A stretch of DNA of 64,000 nucleotides from Pseudomonas sp. Root71. GTDB lineage: Bacteria; Pseudomonadota; Gammaproteobacteria; Pseudomonadales; Pseudomonadaceae. Shown here one piece after another: positions 1-7,912 of this stretch. The stretch lies in the NCBI RefSeq assembly GCF_001429045.1, contig NZ_LMHY01000006.1, forward strand, positions 64,284-128,283. Reading direction: 5' to 3'. Position 1 is the stretch's first letter, and each line of letters begins with the position of its first letter. The position numbers and the translations under genes were made by a program. The notes beneath the pieces were generated by a model. That model saw only the letters and a list, made by a program, of their open reading frames with translations. It had not been told where the DNA came from and did not search any database.

Positions 1-438
1 TCCCAAGTCGAGCGTGGCCTGTCGCGCCCGACCGTGGCGGACCTGACCGCCATCAGCGAAACCCTGGGGGTGCCGACCACCTATTTCTACAGCCTGGCCA
101 AACCCATGGCCTTGTCCTGGGTCACCCGCCCGGACGAACGCCGCACGCTGTACTACGCCGACGGCATCACCGACATCCTCGTTTCGCCAAAGATGCGCGC
201 GTCCTTTTCGATGCTCGAAAGCCAGCTCGAACCCGGCGCCAGCAGCGGCGACCGGCACATGAAGGACAGTTCCGAGCAGGGCGGTTATGTCCTGGAAGGG
301 CAACTGACCCTGTGGCTCGACGACAACGAACCGGTGACCCTGCATCCCGGTGACAGCTTTCAACTGGCAAGCCATGCGCACTGCCGCTACGGCAACCTGT
401 CCGACCAACTGACCCGCGTGCTTTGGGTTTACACCTGA
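1..438 (+). CDS. XRE-family regulator with C-terminal cupin (5' truncated by window edge)
   Basis: The frame is open from base 1, so the N-terminus lies outside the window. The first residues (SQVERGLSRPTVADL) match the second half of a helix-turn-helix of the XRE/Cro type. From about residue 70 a cupin_2 fold follows, with a glycine-rich GYVLEGQLTLWLDD strand and an LHPGDSFQL turn. This HTH-cupin architecture is typical of small-molecule-sensing regulators such as PuuR and relatives. It ends 20 bases before a glutamine-synthetase-like gene and is probably co-transcribed with it, so control of amine or amino-acid catabolism is a reasonable inference. It is also the regulator nearest to the five shared operator-like sites downstream, but nothing in the sequence links it to them. 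Confidence 0.88.
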   Translation, partial: SQVERGLSRPTVADLTAISETLGVPTTYFYSLAKPMALSWVTRPDERRTLYYADGITDILVSPKMRASFSMLESQLEPGASSGDRHMKDSSEQGGYVLEGQLTLWLDDNEPVTLHPGDSFQLASHAHCRYGNLSDQLTRVLWVYT

Positions 439-458
439 TAACAACAAGGAACAAAACG

Positions 459-1805
459 ATGGATGCTGTGTGCTCTGAACTGCTGGCCGAGGTTCGCAAC
501 TTCCGCCACTGCAACCCCGAAGTGCGTTACGTCGACCTGATCTCCCTGGACATTCCGGGGCATTTCTACGGCAAGCGCTACCCGATCGAGATGCTGGAAA
601 AAGTCGCTGCCGGCAGTGCCCTGAAGCTGCCGCAGAACTGCGTGTTGCTCGGCACCCAGGGCGGACTGTTCAAGATCGGCGATTACTGCTTCAACGATGG
701 TGACCCGGATGCACTGCGCCGTTTGGTGCCTGGCACCTTGAAGTTGGTGAGCTGGGAAAAGCAGCCCTTGGGCCAGATGCTGATCACCTCCGACGGCACC
801 GAAAAACCCATCGAATTCGAACCCCGCGAAGTGCTGGCGCGGGTGCTGGAGCGGCTCAAGCGCAAGGGCATTTTCCCGGTGGTGGCCTTCGAACTGGAGT
901 TCTACCTGTTCGACAGTCGCTTGAAGGACGGCTTGCCGCAATTTCCCCGTGATGAGCTGAGTGGCGATGCCGACGATCAGCCGAACATGCACATCGAACG
1001 CCTGTCGCGCTTCGCCCCGGTGCTCGATGAAATGGTCGAGACCGCGCGAGCCCAAGGCGTCGATGCCACGGTGATCACCGCCGAGCTCGGCCCGGGCCAG
1101 TTCGAAATCAACTTCGGCCATTGCGATGACGGCCTGCGCGCCGCCGACTGGGCTGCCCTGTTCTGTCGCAGCACCCGGGGCGTGGCGCTCAAGCACAACT
1201 ACCGCGCCAGCTTCATGGCCAAACCCTACCTGCAGCACCCCGGCAGCGGCATGCACGTGCATGTCAGCCTGTATGACCAGGCCGGCAACAACCTGCTGGC
1301 GGCGAACGGCCAGCGGGCGCTGCGCCATGCGGTGGCCGGTTGCCTGGACGTGTTGCCGCACTGCATGCCGATCTTTGCCCCGAACCACAACGCCATGCGC
1401 CGCTTGAGCGGCACGGTGAACGTCGCGTCCCGCGCCAGTTGGGGCTTCGAGGATCGCGATGCCTGCTTGCGTATACCGGAGTCGGACGTCAAAAACCTGC
1501 GCATCGAACATCGCCTGGCGGGCGCCGATGCCAACCCTTATCTGGCGTTGGCGGCGATTCTGGTAGGGCTGGAACAGGGTCTGGAAGGGGAGCGCGAGCC
1601 GATTGCACCGCTCAACGAAGACCGCGGCAGTGGCATCGATTTTCCGCTGGAAATGCTTGAAGCCGTGCAGTCCATGCAAAATCATGCATCGCTGCGCGAA
1701 GGCTTGGGGGCAGAGTTCGTGGACGTCTATTGCGAAAACAAGCGTCAGGATCATCTGGCATTTCTGCATGACATCAGCGCGCGGGAGTATCGTTGGTTCT
1801 TGTAG
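459..1805 (+). CDS. glutamine synthetase family protein (gamma-glutamyl-amine ligase type)
   Basis: A 448-aa protein starting at ATG 459, with an AAGGA box eight bases upstream. Glutamine-synthetase catalytic motifs are in order: metal-binding FELEFYLFD (about 144-152), ELGPGQFEINFGH (209-221), the HPGSGMHVHVSL segment (260-271), the ATP-site APNHNAMRRL (307-316), and a late EHRLAGADANPYLALAA block. The length and the PuuA-like N-terminus fit gamma-glutamylation of an amine, polyamine or other nitrogen compound rather than housekeeping GlnA. It lies directly behind an XRE-cupin regulator, as in puu-type clusters. The substrate cannot be read from sequence. A hairpin followed by eight T residues lies about 140 bases downstream. 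Confidence 0.85.
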   Translation: MDAVCSELLAEVRNFRHCNPEVRYVDLISLDIPGHFYGKRYPIEMLEKVAAGSALKLPQNCVLLGTQGGLFKIGDYCFNDGDPDALRRLVPGTLKLVSWEKQPLGQMLITSDGTEKPIEFEPREVLARVLERLKRKGIFPVVAFELEFYLFDSRLKDGLPQFPRDELSGDADDQPNMHIERLSRFAPVLDEMVETARAQGVDATVITAELGPGQFEINFGHCDDGLRAADWAALFCRSTRGVALKHNYRASFMAKPYLQHPGSGMHVHVSLYDQAGNNLLAANGQRALRHAVAGCLDVLPHCMPIFAPNHNAMRRLSGTVNVASRASWGFEDRDACLRIPESDVKNLRIEHRLAGADANPYLALAAILVGLEQGLEGEREPIAPLNEDRGSGIDFPLEMLEAVQSMQNHASLREGLGAEFVDVYCENKRQDHLAFLHDISAREYRWFL

Positions 1806-1944
1806 TCGACCTTAAAAAATATGTGGATATTGAAGGGGTTAGAAGGATTAGTAACCGGATAGTGAATAAAAATATCTTGTTACAGGCCGAAATATTCCGT
1901 AATATCCGCGCCGCGTTCACCACCACGGTTTATGCATTTTTAAA

Positions 1945-1979
1945 TCCCGGGCGTCCATCAGCTGCCTGGGATTTTTTTT
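1945..1979 (+). terminator. Rho-independent terminator after the glutamine-synthetase-like gene
   Basis: TCCCGGGCG and TGCCTGGGA pair (with G-U pairs) around a short loop, and eight T residues follow. It sits about 140 bases after the stop of the upstream gene. Confidence 0.7.
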
Positions 1980-2008
1980 GCCTGAGATTTAGTCGGCAGG
2001 TGAGAATC

Positions 2009-2087
2009 AAAAGATCGCAGGCTTCGCCAGCTCCTACGGGGATGTACGCCTTACATTCGTAGGCGCTGCCGCAGGCTGCGATCTTTT
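2009..2087. repeat. inverted repeat of the AAAAGATCGCAGSC family
   Basis: Left arm AAAAGATCGCAGGC...CTCCTACG is mirrored by CGTAGG...GCAGGCTGCGATCTTTT. The same element recurs at 5543-5621, 23776-23873, 50289-50363 and 58705-58775, always between genes. The rest of the 1806-2107 gap shows only the terminator and AT-rich sequence. Confidence 0.85.
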
Positions 2088-2107
2088 ATGCCGTCAAATG
2101 CTGATGA

Positions 2108-3460
2108 CTACGCTGGCACGCTGACGCGCGTGGTCATTTTCATCAGCCAGTAATAACTCAACGCCGGCACCAGCAACCCGACGATCCACGCCAGATCCAC
2201 CCCATCCAGCGCCGTGGCCACCGGGCCGACGTACAGCGTGGTGTTCATGAACGGAATTTCCAGGGCAATCGCCAGCAGGAAACTGCCGCAGGCAATCCGG
2301 TTGACCCGTCCGTAGATCCCGTTCAGGTCGAAGATGTCGTCAATCCGGTACTGGCCTTTGCGCAGGCAGTAGTAGTCCACCAGATTGATCGCCGTCCACG
2401 GGATCAGGAAGTAGCTCATGAAGAAGATGAAGTTGAGGAAGAAGCTGATGAAGTCGTCCTGACTGATGGTGCACAGGGCCGTGGCCACCAGGCTGATCAG
2501 CAGCATGAACACGCCGCGCACCCGTGGCGTCACCTTGAGTCGGGCGAAAGGTTCGATCACGGTGATGGTCGACATGAACGCGCCGTACAGGTTGAACACG
2601 TTGATCGACACCTGGCCGTAGACGATGAAGGCGAACAGCAGCACCGCGCCAGGGCCGAACAGACCGGCGACATGCCCGCCGACGTTGCTGGAGAAGTCGC
2701 CGATGCCGACGCTCAGGATCGCCCCGAGAATCATCATCCACGCACCGCCGCTGACCGTGCCGGCGTAGCTGTACCAGAACACCTGGGCGGTCGGCGTGTT
2801 GCTCGGCAGGTAGCGCGAATAGTCGGCGACATAAGGCGCGTAGGACAGTTGCCAGGTTACGGCAATACTCACCGCCACCAGGAACTTCGATAGCGAGAAG
2901 CCTGTTGGCAGCCACTGTTCGGCCGGGATCGGCAACTGCAAGGCGAGCACCGTGGCGGCGACGAACACCACCAGCGACAGAATCGACAGCAGCTTCTGCA
3001 AGCGGTGAATCAACCGATAGCCATAGAGCGCGACGATGAAGCACAACGCGCCGATCAGGTAGATATTGCCGGACATCGGCAGCGGGCTGACGGACTCCAG
3101 CGCCTGGGCCGCGAGCAAGGTGTTGCTGACGAAGAAACCCAGGTAGATCAGCATCACGAACAGCAGCGGCAACACCGCCCCCAACACGCCGAATTGCGCC
3201 CGGCTCTGGATCATTTGCGGAATGCCCAGCTTCGGTCCCTGGGCCGAGTGGGAGGCCATGAAAATCGCCCCGAGCAACGAGCCGATGATGATCGCCAGCG
3301 CGCTCCAGAACAGGTTGAGCCCCATCACCACCGGCAACACGCCGGAGGCGATGGTGGTGATGTTCATGTTGGCGCCGAACCAGATATAGAACAGCGAACC
3401 CGGCTTGCCGTGGCGTTCGGTCTCGGGGATGAAATCGATGCTTCTTTTTTCGACTTGCAT
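2108..3460 (-). CDS. NCS1 family permease (cytosine/purine permease-like)
   Basis: A 450-aa, highly hydrophobic protein with about 12 predicted membrane segments. The N-terminal cytoplasmic motif IDFIPETERHGKPGSLFYIW and the following ANMNITTIASGVLP are the NCS1 (nucleobase:cation symporter-1) hallmark; QGPKLGIPQMIQSRAQFG is the conserved loop after TM2. The start is ATG 3460, because AGGAG lies 8 bases upstream; a GTG nine bases earlier has no usable site. The gene begins five bases after the stop of an isochorismatase-fold hydrolase, so the two form one transcript: a transporter plus a C-N hydrolase for its substrate. Likely cargo is a nucleobase, hydantoin or similar N-heterocycle, but the specificity is not readable. 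A second, divergent NCS1 paralogue lies at 6431. Confidence 0.9.
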   Translation of the reverse strand: MQVEKRSIDFIPETERHGKPGSLFYIWFGANMNITTIASGVLPVVMGLNLFWSALAIIIGSLLGAIFMASHSAQGPKLGIPQMIQSRAQFGVLGAVLPLLFVMLIYLGFFVSNTLLAAQALESVSPLPMSGNIYLIGALCFIVALYGYRLIHRLQKLLSILSLVVFVAATVLALQLPIPAEQWLPTGFSLSKFLVAVSIAVTWQLSYAPYVADYSRYLPSNTPTAQVFWYSYAGTVSGGAWMMILGAILSVGIGDFSSNVGGHVAGLFGPGAVLLFAFIVYGQVSINVFNLYGAFMSTITVIEPFARLKVTPRVRGVFMLLISLVATALCTISQDDFISFFLNFIFFMSYFLIPWTAINLVDYYCLRKGQYRIDDIFDLNGIYGRVNRIACGSFLLAIALEIPFMNTTLYVGPVATALDGVDLAWIVGLLVPALSYYWLMKMTTRVSVPA

Positions 3461-3465
3461 GGCGA

Positions 3466-4143
3466 TCACTCCTGAGTCCGGACGAGACGGGATTGCAGAC
3501 GGGCGATGGTGCTTTGCAGCTCATGGGGCTGGTGGGCAAACAGGTCCGGCTGCTCGGGGATCAGGCTGATGTAATCGCGGCGTTCGAGGGCGCGTTGGCA
3601 CTCGGTGGTGGTGAGGATTTCCAGTGCGTAGACCCAGTTGGCCAGGATCAGCAGGGCCGAGTAATGCCCGGCCTCGGTGGTCGTGGTGCAGGCATCGCTG
3701 ACCAGGCGCACGCGATAACCCAGGGCGAAGGCATCGAACACACTGGTGAGCACGCAGACGTCGGTCAGCACGCCGCAGACGATCAGTGTGTTGACCTCCA
3801 TTGCCTTGAGTCGGGCATCGAGGTCGGTGCGATGAAAGGCACTGTACCGGCCCTTGTCGATGATCAGCTCACCGGGCTGCGGCCTCAGCGACCCGATGAT
3901 TTCCACTTGCCGGGTGCCGGCGCGGTAACTGCCGGGGCCTCCGTCGGCGGCCAGGGGTTCGCCGTGGGGCAGGTCACTGCCATCGGCCTGATTGATGTGG
4001 CGGGTATAGATGACAGGCGTCCGCTGATGGCGGGCGGTATCGAGCAGGGCGGCGGTATGGGCGACCACCCTGTCGAGGTTTTCCAGGACGAAGCCGTCCT
4101 CCTGCTGCATGTCGATGATCAACAGCGCGTTGTTATTGTTCAT
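3466..4143 (-). CDS. isochorismatase-family cysteine hydrolase
   Basis: A 225-aa protein with the complete isochorismatase/nicotinamidase triad: D11 (ALLIIDMQQ), K97 (IDKGRYSAF) and C130 (CGVLTDVCV). Family members hydrolyse amide or carbamate C-N bonds (nicotinamidase, N-carbamoylsarcosine amidase, ureidoacrylate hydrolase RutB). I start it at ATG 4143 (MNNNNALLIID), which gives the normal family N-terminus; the frame extends nine codons further upstream without family similarity. It lies directly upstream of, and is probably co-transcribed with, the NCS1 permease. Together with the nearby luciferase-like monooxygenase and flavin reductase, the set resembles the Rut uracil pathway in types of enzyme, but RutC, RutD and RutE are absent, so it is probably a different pathway. 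Confidence 0.88.
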   Translation of the reverse strand: MNNNNALLIIDMQQEDGFVLENLDRVVAHTAALLDTARHQRTPVIYTRHINQADGSDLPHGEPLAADGGPGSYRAGTRQVEIIGSLRPQPGELIIDKGRYSAFHRTDLDARLKAMEVNTLIVCGVLTDVCVLTSVFDAFALGYRVRLVSDACTTTTEAGHYSALLILANWVYALEILTTTECQRALERRDYISLIPEQPDLFAHQPHELQSTIARLQSRLVRTQE

Positions 4144-4233
4144 TGGGCAAACCTGATCAAGGCGAAACACGATGCACCGTACGCGCCACGCAATGGCGAG
4201 ACGCGGGGTGCGTGATTGGCTGTTCGGGTGGGC

Positions 4234-4386
4234 TCAGTGAACTATTTGCCAGAAACCGTTCTGCTTGGCCGAAACGCTGGCGCGCAGGCGCTTGAAATGC
4301 AGGTGCGAAGCGGTCCATTCACCGCGCAGGTAAGCCCGCGCGGCGCCGGAGGGAAGGGCGAGTGATGGGAGGCGACCAGTCATCAT
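4234..4386 (-). CDS. possible small protein, 50 aa, unknown function
   Basis: An open frame of 50 codons starts with two ATG codons (MMTGRLPSLALPSG...) and ends KQNGFWQIVH, in the gap between the hydrolase and the luciferase-like oxygenase. It is basic (several R and K) with no membrane segment. It lies 28 bases downstream of the oxygenase stop on the same strand, and third codon positions are moderately GC-rich. The Shine-Dalgarno region is weak, and I do not recognise the protein. It may be spurious. Confidence 0.3.
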   Translation of the reverse strand: MMTGRLPSLALPSGAARAYLRGEWTASHLHFKRLRASVSAKQNGFWQIVH

Positions 4387-4414
4387 TGGAATCGACCCTT
4401 GTGGGAACTCGCTC

Positions 4415-5458
4415 CTACCGGAACGCTGGCACCACGTGCTTGATGAACAGCTCCAGGGATTTTTTCTTTTCCGCGTGGGGCAGGCTGTTATCGCACCAGA
4501 AGCTGAATTCGTCGACCCCCAGTTCCTGGTAGTACTTGATGCGCGGAATGATTTCTTCCGGGGTGCCGATCATGGCGGTCTTGTGCAGGCTTTCCAGCTC
4601 GAACTCCGGGCGACCGGCGAATTTCTCTTCCGGGCTCGGCGCGAGGAAGCCGTTGACCGGGGTGGTCTTGTTGCCGAACCAGGCATCGAAGGTGCGGTAG
4701 AACTTCGAGATCGCCTTGGCCCCGACTTCCCAGCCCTGTGGATCGTCGGCGGTGTGCACGTGGGTGTGACGCAGCACCATCAGTTGCGGGCGCGGCACGC
4801 CAGGGTTGTTATCGAGCGCGGCCTGGAACTTGTTCTTCAGGTCGAGGACTTCCTCGTCGCCTTTCATCAGCGGCGTGACCATGACGTTGCAGCCGTTGGC
4901 CACGGCGAAGTTGTGCGAATCCGGGTCGCGGGCGGCGATCCACATCGGCGGGTTCGGCTGCTGGATCGGCTTGGGCACGCTGGTGGAGGTCGGGAATTTC
5001 CAGATGTCGCCGTCATGGGCATAGTCGCCGTTCCACAGTGCCCGCACCACCGGGACCATTTCCCGCAACGCCTGGCCGCCGGAGGACGCCGGCATGCCGC
5101 CGGCCATGCGGTCGAACTCGATCTGGTAGGCGCCACGGGCCAATCCCACTTCCATGCGCCCGTTGCTGATCACGTCGAGCAACGCGCACTCACCGGCCAC
5201 CCGCAGCGGATGCCAGAACGGCGCGATGATGGTGCCGGCACCCAGGTGGATGGTGGTGGTCTTGCCCGCCAGATAAGCCAGCAGCGGCATCGGGCTTGGC
5301 GAGATGGTGTACTCCATGGAGTGGTGTTCGCCGATCCACACGGTGCTGAAACCACCGGCCTCGGCCATCAGCGTCAGTTCGGTCAGGTCTTCGAACAACT
5401 GGCGGTGGCTGACGCTTTCGTCCCAACGTTCCATGTGTACGAACAGGGAAAACTTCAT
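4415..5458 (-). CDS. LLM class flavin-dependent monooxygenase
   Basis: A 347-aa bacterial-luciferase-fold protein. It opens MKFSLFVHMERWDE, then has AEAGGFSTVWIGEHH, the SPMPLLAYLAGKTTTIHLGAGTI strand block and ALLDVISNGRMEVGLARGA, all standard for the family. Such enzymes use FMNH2 supplied by a separate reductase to insert oxygen from O2. The flavin reductase gene at 5628 on the same strand is the obvious partner, although an inverted repeat and a separate operator-like site lie between them, so they may be separately transcribed. A GGTATACCATAATAC site lies 58-72 bases upstream of the start. The substrate is unknown; nearby NCS1 permeases, amidase and C-N hydrolase suggest an N-containing ring or amide. 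Confidence 0.9.
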   Translation of the reverse strand: MKFSLFVHMERWDESVSHRQLFEDLTELTLMAEAGGFSTVWIGEHHSMEYTISPSPMPLLAYLAGKTTTIHLGAGTIIAPFWHPLRVAGECALLDVISNGRMEVGLARGAYQIEFDRMAGGMPASSGGQALREMVPVVRALWNGDYAHDGDIWKFPTSTSVPKPIQQPNPPMWIAARDPDSHNFAVANGCNVMVTPLMKGDEEVLDLKNKFQAALDNNPGVPRPQLMVLRHTHVHTADDPQGWEVGAKAISKFYRTFDAWFGNKTTPVNGFLAPSPEEKFAGRPEFELESLHKTAMIGTPEEIIPRIKYYQELGVDEFSFWCDNSLPHAEKKKSLELFIKHVVPAFR

Positions 5459-5515
5459 GACGCTTACCTCGGATCTATTGTTGTCGGCCGGTCGATCGCG
5501 GGCCTGTTGATTTTT

Positions 5516-5530
5516 GGTATACCATAATAC
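5516..5530 (+). promoter_or_regulatory. operator-like site A (monooxygenase promoter)
   Basis: GGTATACCATAATAC, preceded by T, contains the perfect palindrome TGGTATACCA. It is identical over all 15 bases to the site at 22888 and close to those at 6165, 6338 and 21535. It is centred about 65 bases before the monooxygenase start. Confidence 0.65.
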
Positions 5531-5542
5531 GAATTGAAGAGC

Positions 5543-5621
5543 AAAAGATCGCAGCCTTCGGCAGCTCCTACGGGCGATATGCGTTTGCCCCTGTAGGAGC
5601 TGCCGAAGGCTGCGATCTTTT
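5543..5621. repeat. inverted repeat of the AAAAGATCGCAGCC family
   Basis: AAAAGATCGCAGCCTTCGGC and its reverse complement, with CTCCTAC/GTAGGAG extensions, are separated by about 20 bases. It sits between the flavin reductase stop and the monooxygenase promoter and could act as a hairpin at the reductase transcript 3' end. Confidence 0.85.
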
Positions 5622-5627
5622 CAATGG

Positions 5628-6113
5628 TCAGGCCAGAACGGGCAAAGCGCCCATCTTGCCGTGGCAATACACCAGCGGGCCGGCATTCTGGTTGGGCACG
5701 ATCAGGTTCTTCACCGCACCGACCATGATGGCGTGGTCACCACCTTCATATTCGCGCCACAGCTCACATTCGATGACCGCCGTGGCGTTGGCCAGAATCG
5801 GGTTGCCCAGTTCGCTCAACGTCCACTCGATCCCCTGGGCCTTGTCCTTGCCCTTGCGCGCGAAGGCATAGGCTTCGTTTTGCTGGCCGCCGGACAGCAC
5901 GTGGATGGCGAAATGCTTGTTCTTGATCAGGACCGGGTAGGAATCGGAACTGTAGTTGGGGCAGAACAGCACCAGGGCCGGGTCCATCGACAGCGAGCTG
6001 AACGCGCTGGCGGTCAGGCCGACGATTTGCCCGTCGTCATCCAGGGTGGTGATCACGGTCACTCCGGACGGGAACGACCCCATGACTTGTTTATAGATGG
6101 CGGCATCGATCAT
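5628..6113 (-). CDS. flavin reductase (FMN-binding split-barrel), partner of the monooxygenase
   Basis: A 161-aa protein with the flavin-reductase-like split-barrel signature: FPSGVTVITTLDDDG, GLTASAFSSLSMDPALVLFC, HFAIHVLS and a late CHGKMGAL. Family members (HpaC, RutF, DszD types) reduce FMN with NAD(P)H and pass FMNH2 to a two-component oxygenase. The luciferase-like monooxygenase immediately downstream on the same strand needs such a supply. It has its own operator-like site (6165-6179), 52-66 bases upstream of the start and in a region shared with the divergent NCS1 permease. Confidence 0.9.
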   Translation of the reverse strand: MIDAAIYKQVMGSFPSGVTVITTLDDDGQIVGLTASAFSSLSMDPALVLFCPNYSSDSYPVLIKNKHFAIHVLSGGQQNEAYAFARKGKDKAQGIEWTLSELGNPILANATAVIECELWREYEGGDHAIMVGAVKNLIVPNQNAGPLVYCHGKMGALPVLA

Positions 6114-6164
6114 TGGACGGTCCTCGGGTGCTGTGGTGCGTTTTTATGTGTTTGTAGGTCTGAT

Positions 6165-6179
6165 GGTATACCGTAATAC
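6165..6179 (+). promoter_or_regulatory. operator-like site B (flavin reductase promoter)
   Basis: GGTATACCGTAATAC differs from sites A and E by one base. It lies 52-66 bases before the flavin reductase start, in the 317-base gap shared with the divergent permease. Site C lies in the same gap. Confidence 0.65.
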
Positions 6180-6337
6180 GTCGATTGCAAGGTCTTTTTG
6201 GGTGAACCGATAAACGTAAGGCTTTCGTCTTAAGCCCAATGATTACAGGGCTTTCAGCTAGTCAGTGCTGGCGCGCTTCGGGCAGGATGCCGGCTCAGAT
6301 GCTTGTTTAAAGACCGGATCAGTCTTGTGTAAAGTTT

Positions 6338-6354
6338 GGAATACCATAATATGG
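6338..6354 (+). promoter_or_regulatory. operator-like site C (NCS1 permease promoter)
   Basis: GGAATACCATAATATGG contains the perfect inverted repeat ACCAT-AAT-ATGGT when extended by one base. Its first 15 bases are identical to site D before the ABC operon. It is 77-93 bases upstream of the permease start at 6431. Apart from sites B and C I see nothing else in 6114-6430. Confidence 0.62.
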
Positions 6355-6430
6355 TTCGCATCTGAGGGGCGGCCAGAGAGTCCCCCCGGTTTGGCTTCAT
6401 ACAAAGATAAGAACAGACAAACTCGAGTTC

Positions 6431-7843
6431 ATGCACATGTCCCAGATGTCCCGGCAAGACCCGTTGATCGAGAACCACACGGTCGACTACGTTCCACTCG
6501 CAGAGCGCCACGGGAAGGCCCGCGATCTCTTCACCCTGTGGTTCAGCACCAACATCGCGCCACTGCCCATCGTCACCGGCGCCATGGTGGTCCAGGTGTT
6601 CCACCTCAACCTGTTCTGGGGGTTGCTGGCAATTGCCCTCGGGCACATGGTCGGCGGCGTGGTGATTGCGCTGGCGTCGGCCCAGGGGCCGTGCATGGGC
6701 ATCCCGCAGATGGTGCAGAGCCGTGGCCAGTTCGGCCGTTATGGCGCGCTGCTGATCGTGTTCTTCGCGGCGTTGATCTACATCGGTTTCTTCATTTCCA
6801 ACATCGTGCTGGCGGGCAAATCGATTGTCGGCATTGCGCCGTCGGTTCCGGTGCCGGCCAGCATCCTCATCGGCGCCCTCAGCGCCACGGCCATCGGAGT
6901 GATTGGCTATCGCTTCATCCATACCCTCAACCGTATCGGCACCTGGGTGATGGGCAGTGCCTTGCTCGCGGGTTTCCTCTATATCTTCGCCCATGATCTG
7001 CCGGCGGACTTCTTCACCCGCGGCGGGTTCAACCTGTCCGGCTGGCTGGCCACGGTGTCGCTGGGCATCATCTGGCAGATCAGCTTCTCGCCGTACGTGT
7101 CGGACTATTCGCGTTACCTGCCGGCGGATATCGGCATCACCCGGCCGTTCTTCGCCACTTACCTGGGGGCGACCCTGGGCACGATCCTGTCGTTCACCTT
7201 CGGCGCCGTGGCGGTACTGGCAACCCCGGAAGGCACCGAGGCGATGGCGGCGGTCAAGCAGTCCACCGGTTGGCTGGGGCCGATCCTGATGGTGTTGTTT
7301 CTGCTCAACATCATCAGCCACAACGCCTTGAATCTGTATGGCGCGGTGCTGTCGATCATCACCTCGATCCAGACCTTCGCCAGCCAGTGGACGCCCAGCA
7401 TCAAGGTGCGCGTGGTGTTGTCGAGCATCGTGCTGGCGGGCTGCTGCGTGGTGGCGCTGGGGGCCTCGGCGAATTTCATTGCGCAATTCATCGGCCTGAT
7501 CCTGGCGCTGTTGCTGGTGCTGGTGCCGTGGGCCTCGATCAACCTGATCGACTTCTACCTGATCAAGCGTCGTCGCTATGACATCGCCTCGATCTTCCGG
7601 GCTGACGGCGGTATCTACGGGCGCTTCAACCTGCACGCGATCATTGCCTACTTCATCGGCATCATCGTGCAACTGCCGTTTGCCAACACATCGTTGTACG
7701 TCGGGCCGTACGCCAATCTTGTGGAGGGCGCGGACCTGTCGTGGCTGGTGGGGCTGGCGGTGACGTGCCCGTTGTATTACTGCCTCGCAACACGAAACCA
7801 GTCGCAGCAAAGCCGCTCGGTCGAACTCGGCTACACCGACTGA
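6431..7843 (+). CDS. NCS1 family permease, second paralogue
   Basis: A 470-aa protein with about 12 membrane segments and NCS1 motifs: VDYVPLAERHGKARDLFTLW near the N-terminus, QGPCMGIPQMVQSRGQFG after TM2, and IIWQISFSPYVSDYSRYLP in the middle. It is clearly related to but diverged from the permease at 2108-3460. The exact start is uncertain: ATG codons at 6431, 6437 and 6446 are all possible and none has a strong ribosome site. It is divergent from the flavin reductase and has operator-like site C in its promoter. That ties uptake of the presumed substrate to the oxygenase genes. Cargo is unknown, probably a purine/pyrimidine-like or other N-heterocycle. Confidence 0.9.
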   Translation: MHMSQMSRQDPLIENHTVDYVPLAERHGKARDLFTLWFSTNIAPLPIVTGAMVVQVFHLNLFWGLLAIALGHMVGGVVIALASAQGPCMGIPQMVQSRGQFGRYGALLIVFFAALIYIGFFISNIVLAGKSIVGIAPSVPVPASILIGALSATAIGVIGYRFIHTLNRIGTWVMGSALLAGFLYIFAHDLPADFFTRGGFNLSGWLATVSLGIIWQISFSPYVSDYSRYLPADIGITRPFFATYLGATLGTILSFTFGAVAVLATPEGTEAMAAVKQSTGWLGPILMVLFLLNIISHNALNLYGAVLSIITSIQTFASQWTPSIKVRVVLSSIVLAGCCVVALGASANFIAQFIGLILALLLVLVPWASINLIDFYLIKRRRYDIASIFRADGGIYGRFNLHAIIAYFIGIIVQLPFANTSLYVGPYANLVEGADLSWLVGLAVTCPLYYCLATRNQSQQSRSVELGYTD

Positions 7844-7867
7844 GGCAAATCCTTTCGTGTTCGTCTG

Positions 7868-7899
7868 AAAATGCCCGGCGCTTTGTCGGGCATTTTTGT
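7868..7899 (+). terminator. terminator between convergent permease and GST genes
   Basis: ATGCCCG...CGGGCAT with a nine-base loop, followed by TTTTGTTTT. AAAA on the 5' side means it could also serve the converging GST gene weakly. Confidence 0.8.
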
Positions 7900-7912
7900 T
7901 TTCGGCAATCGC

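Noticed and set aside
429..1769. Long open frame antisense to the glutamine-synthetase-like gene (and similar ones opposite 6431-7843 and 17476-20407)
   Set aside because: High-GC third positions keep antisense frames open; the products have no fold-like pattern, and the sense genes have full family motifs.
1886..1904. Partial match to the shared operator motif (ATTCCGTAATATCC)
   Set aside because: Only the right half resembles the five sites, and it lies between gene 3' ends with no promoter to control.
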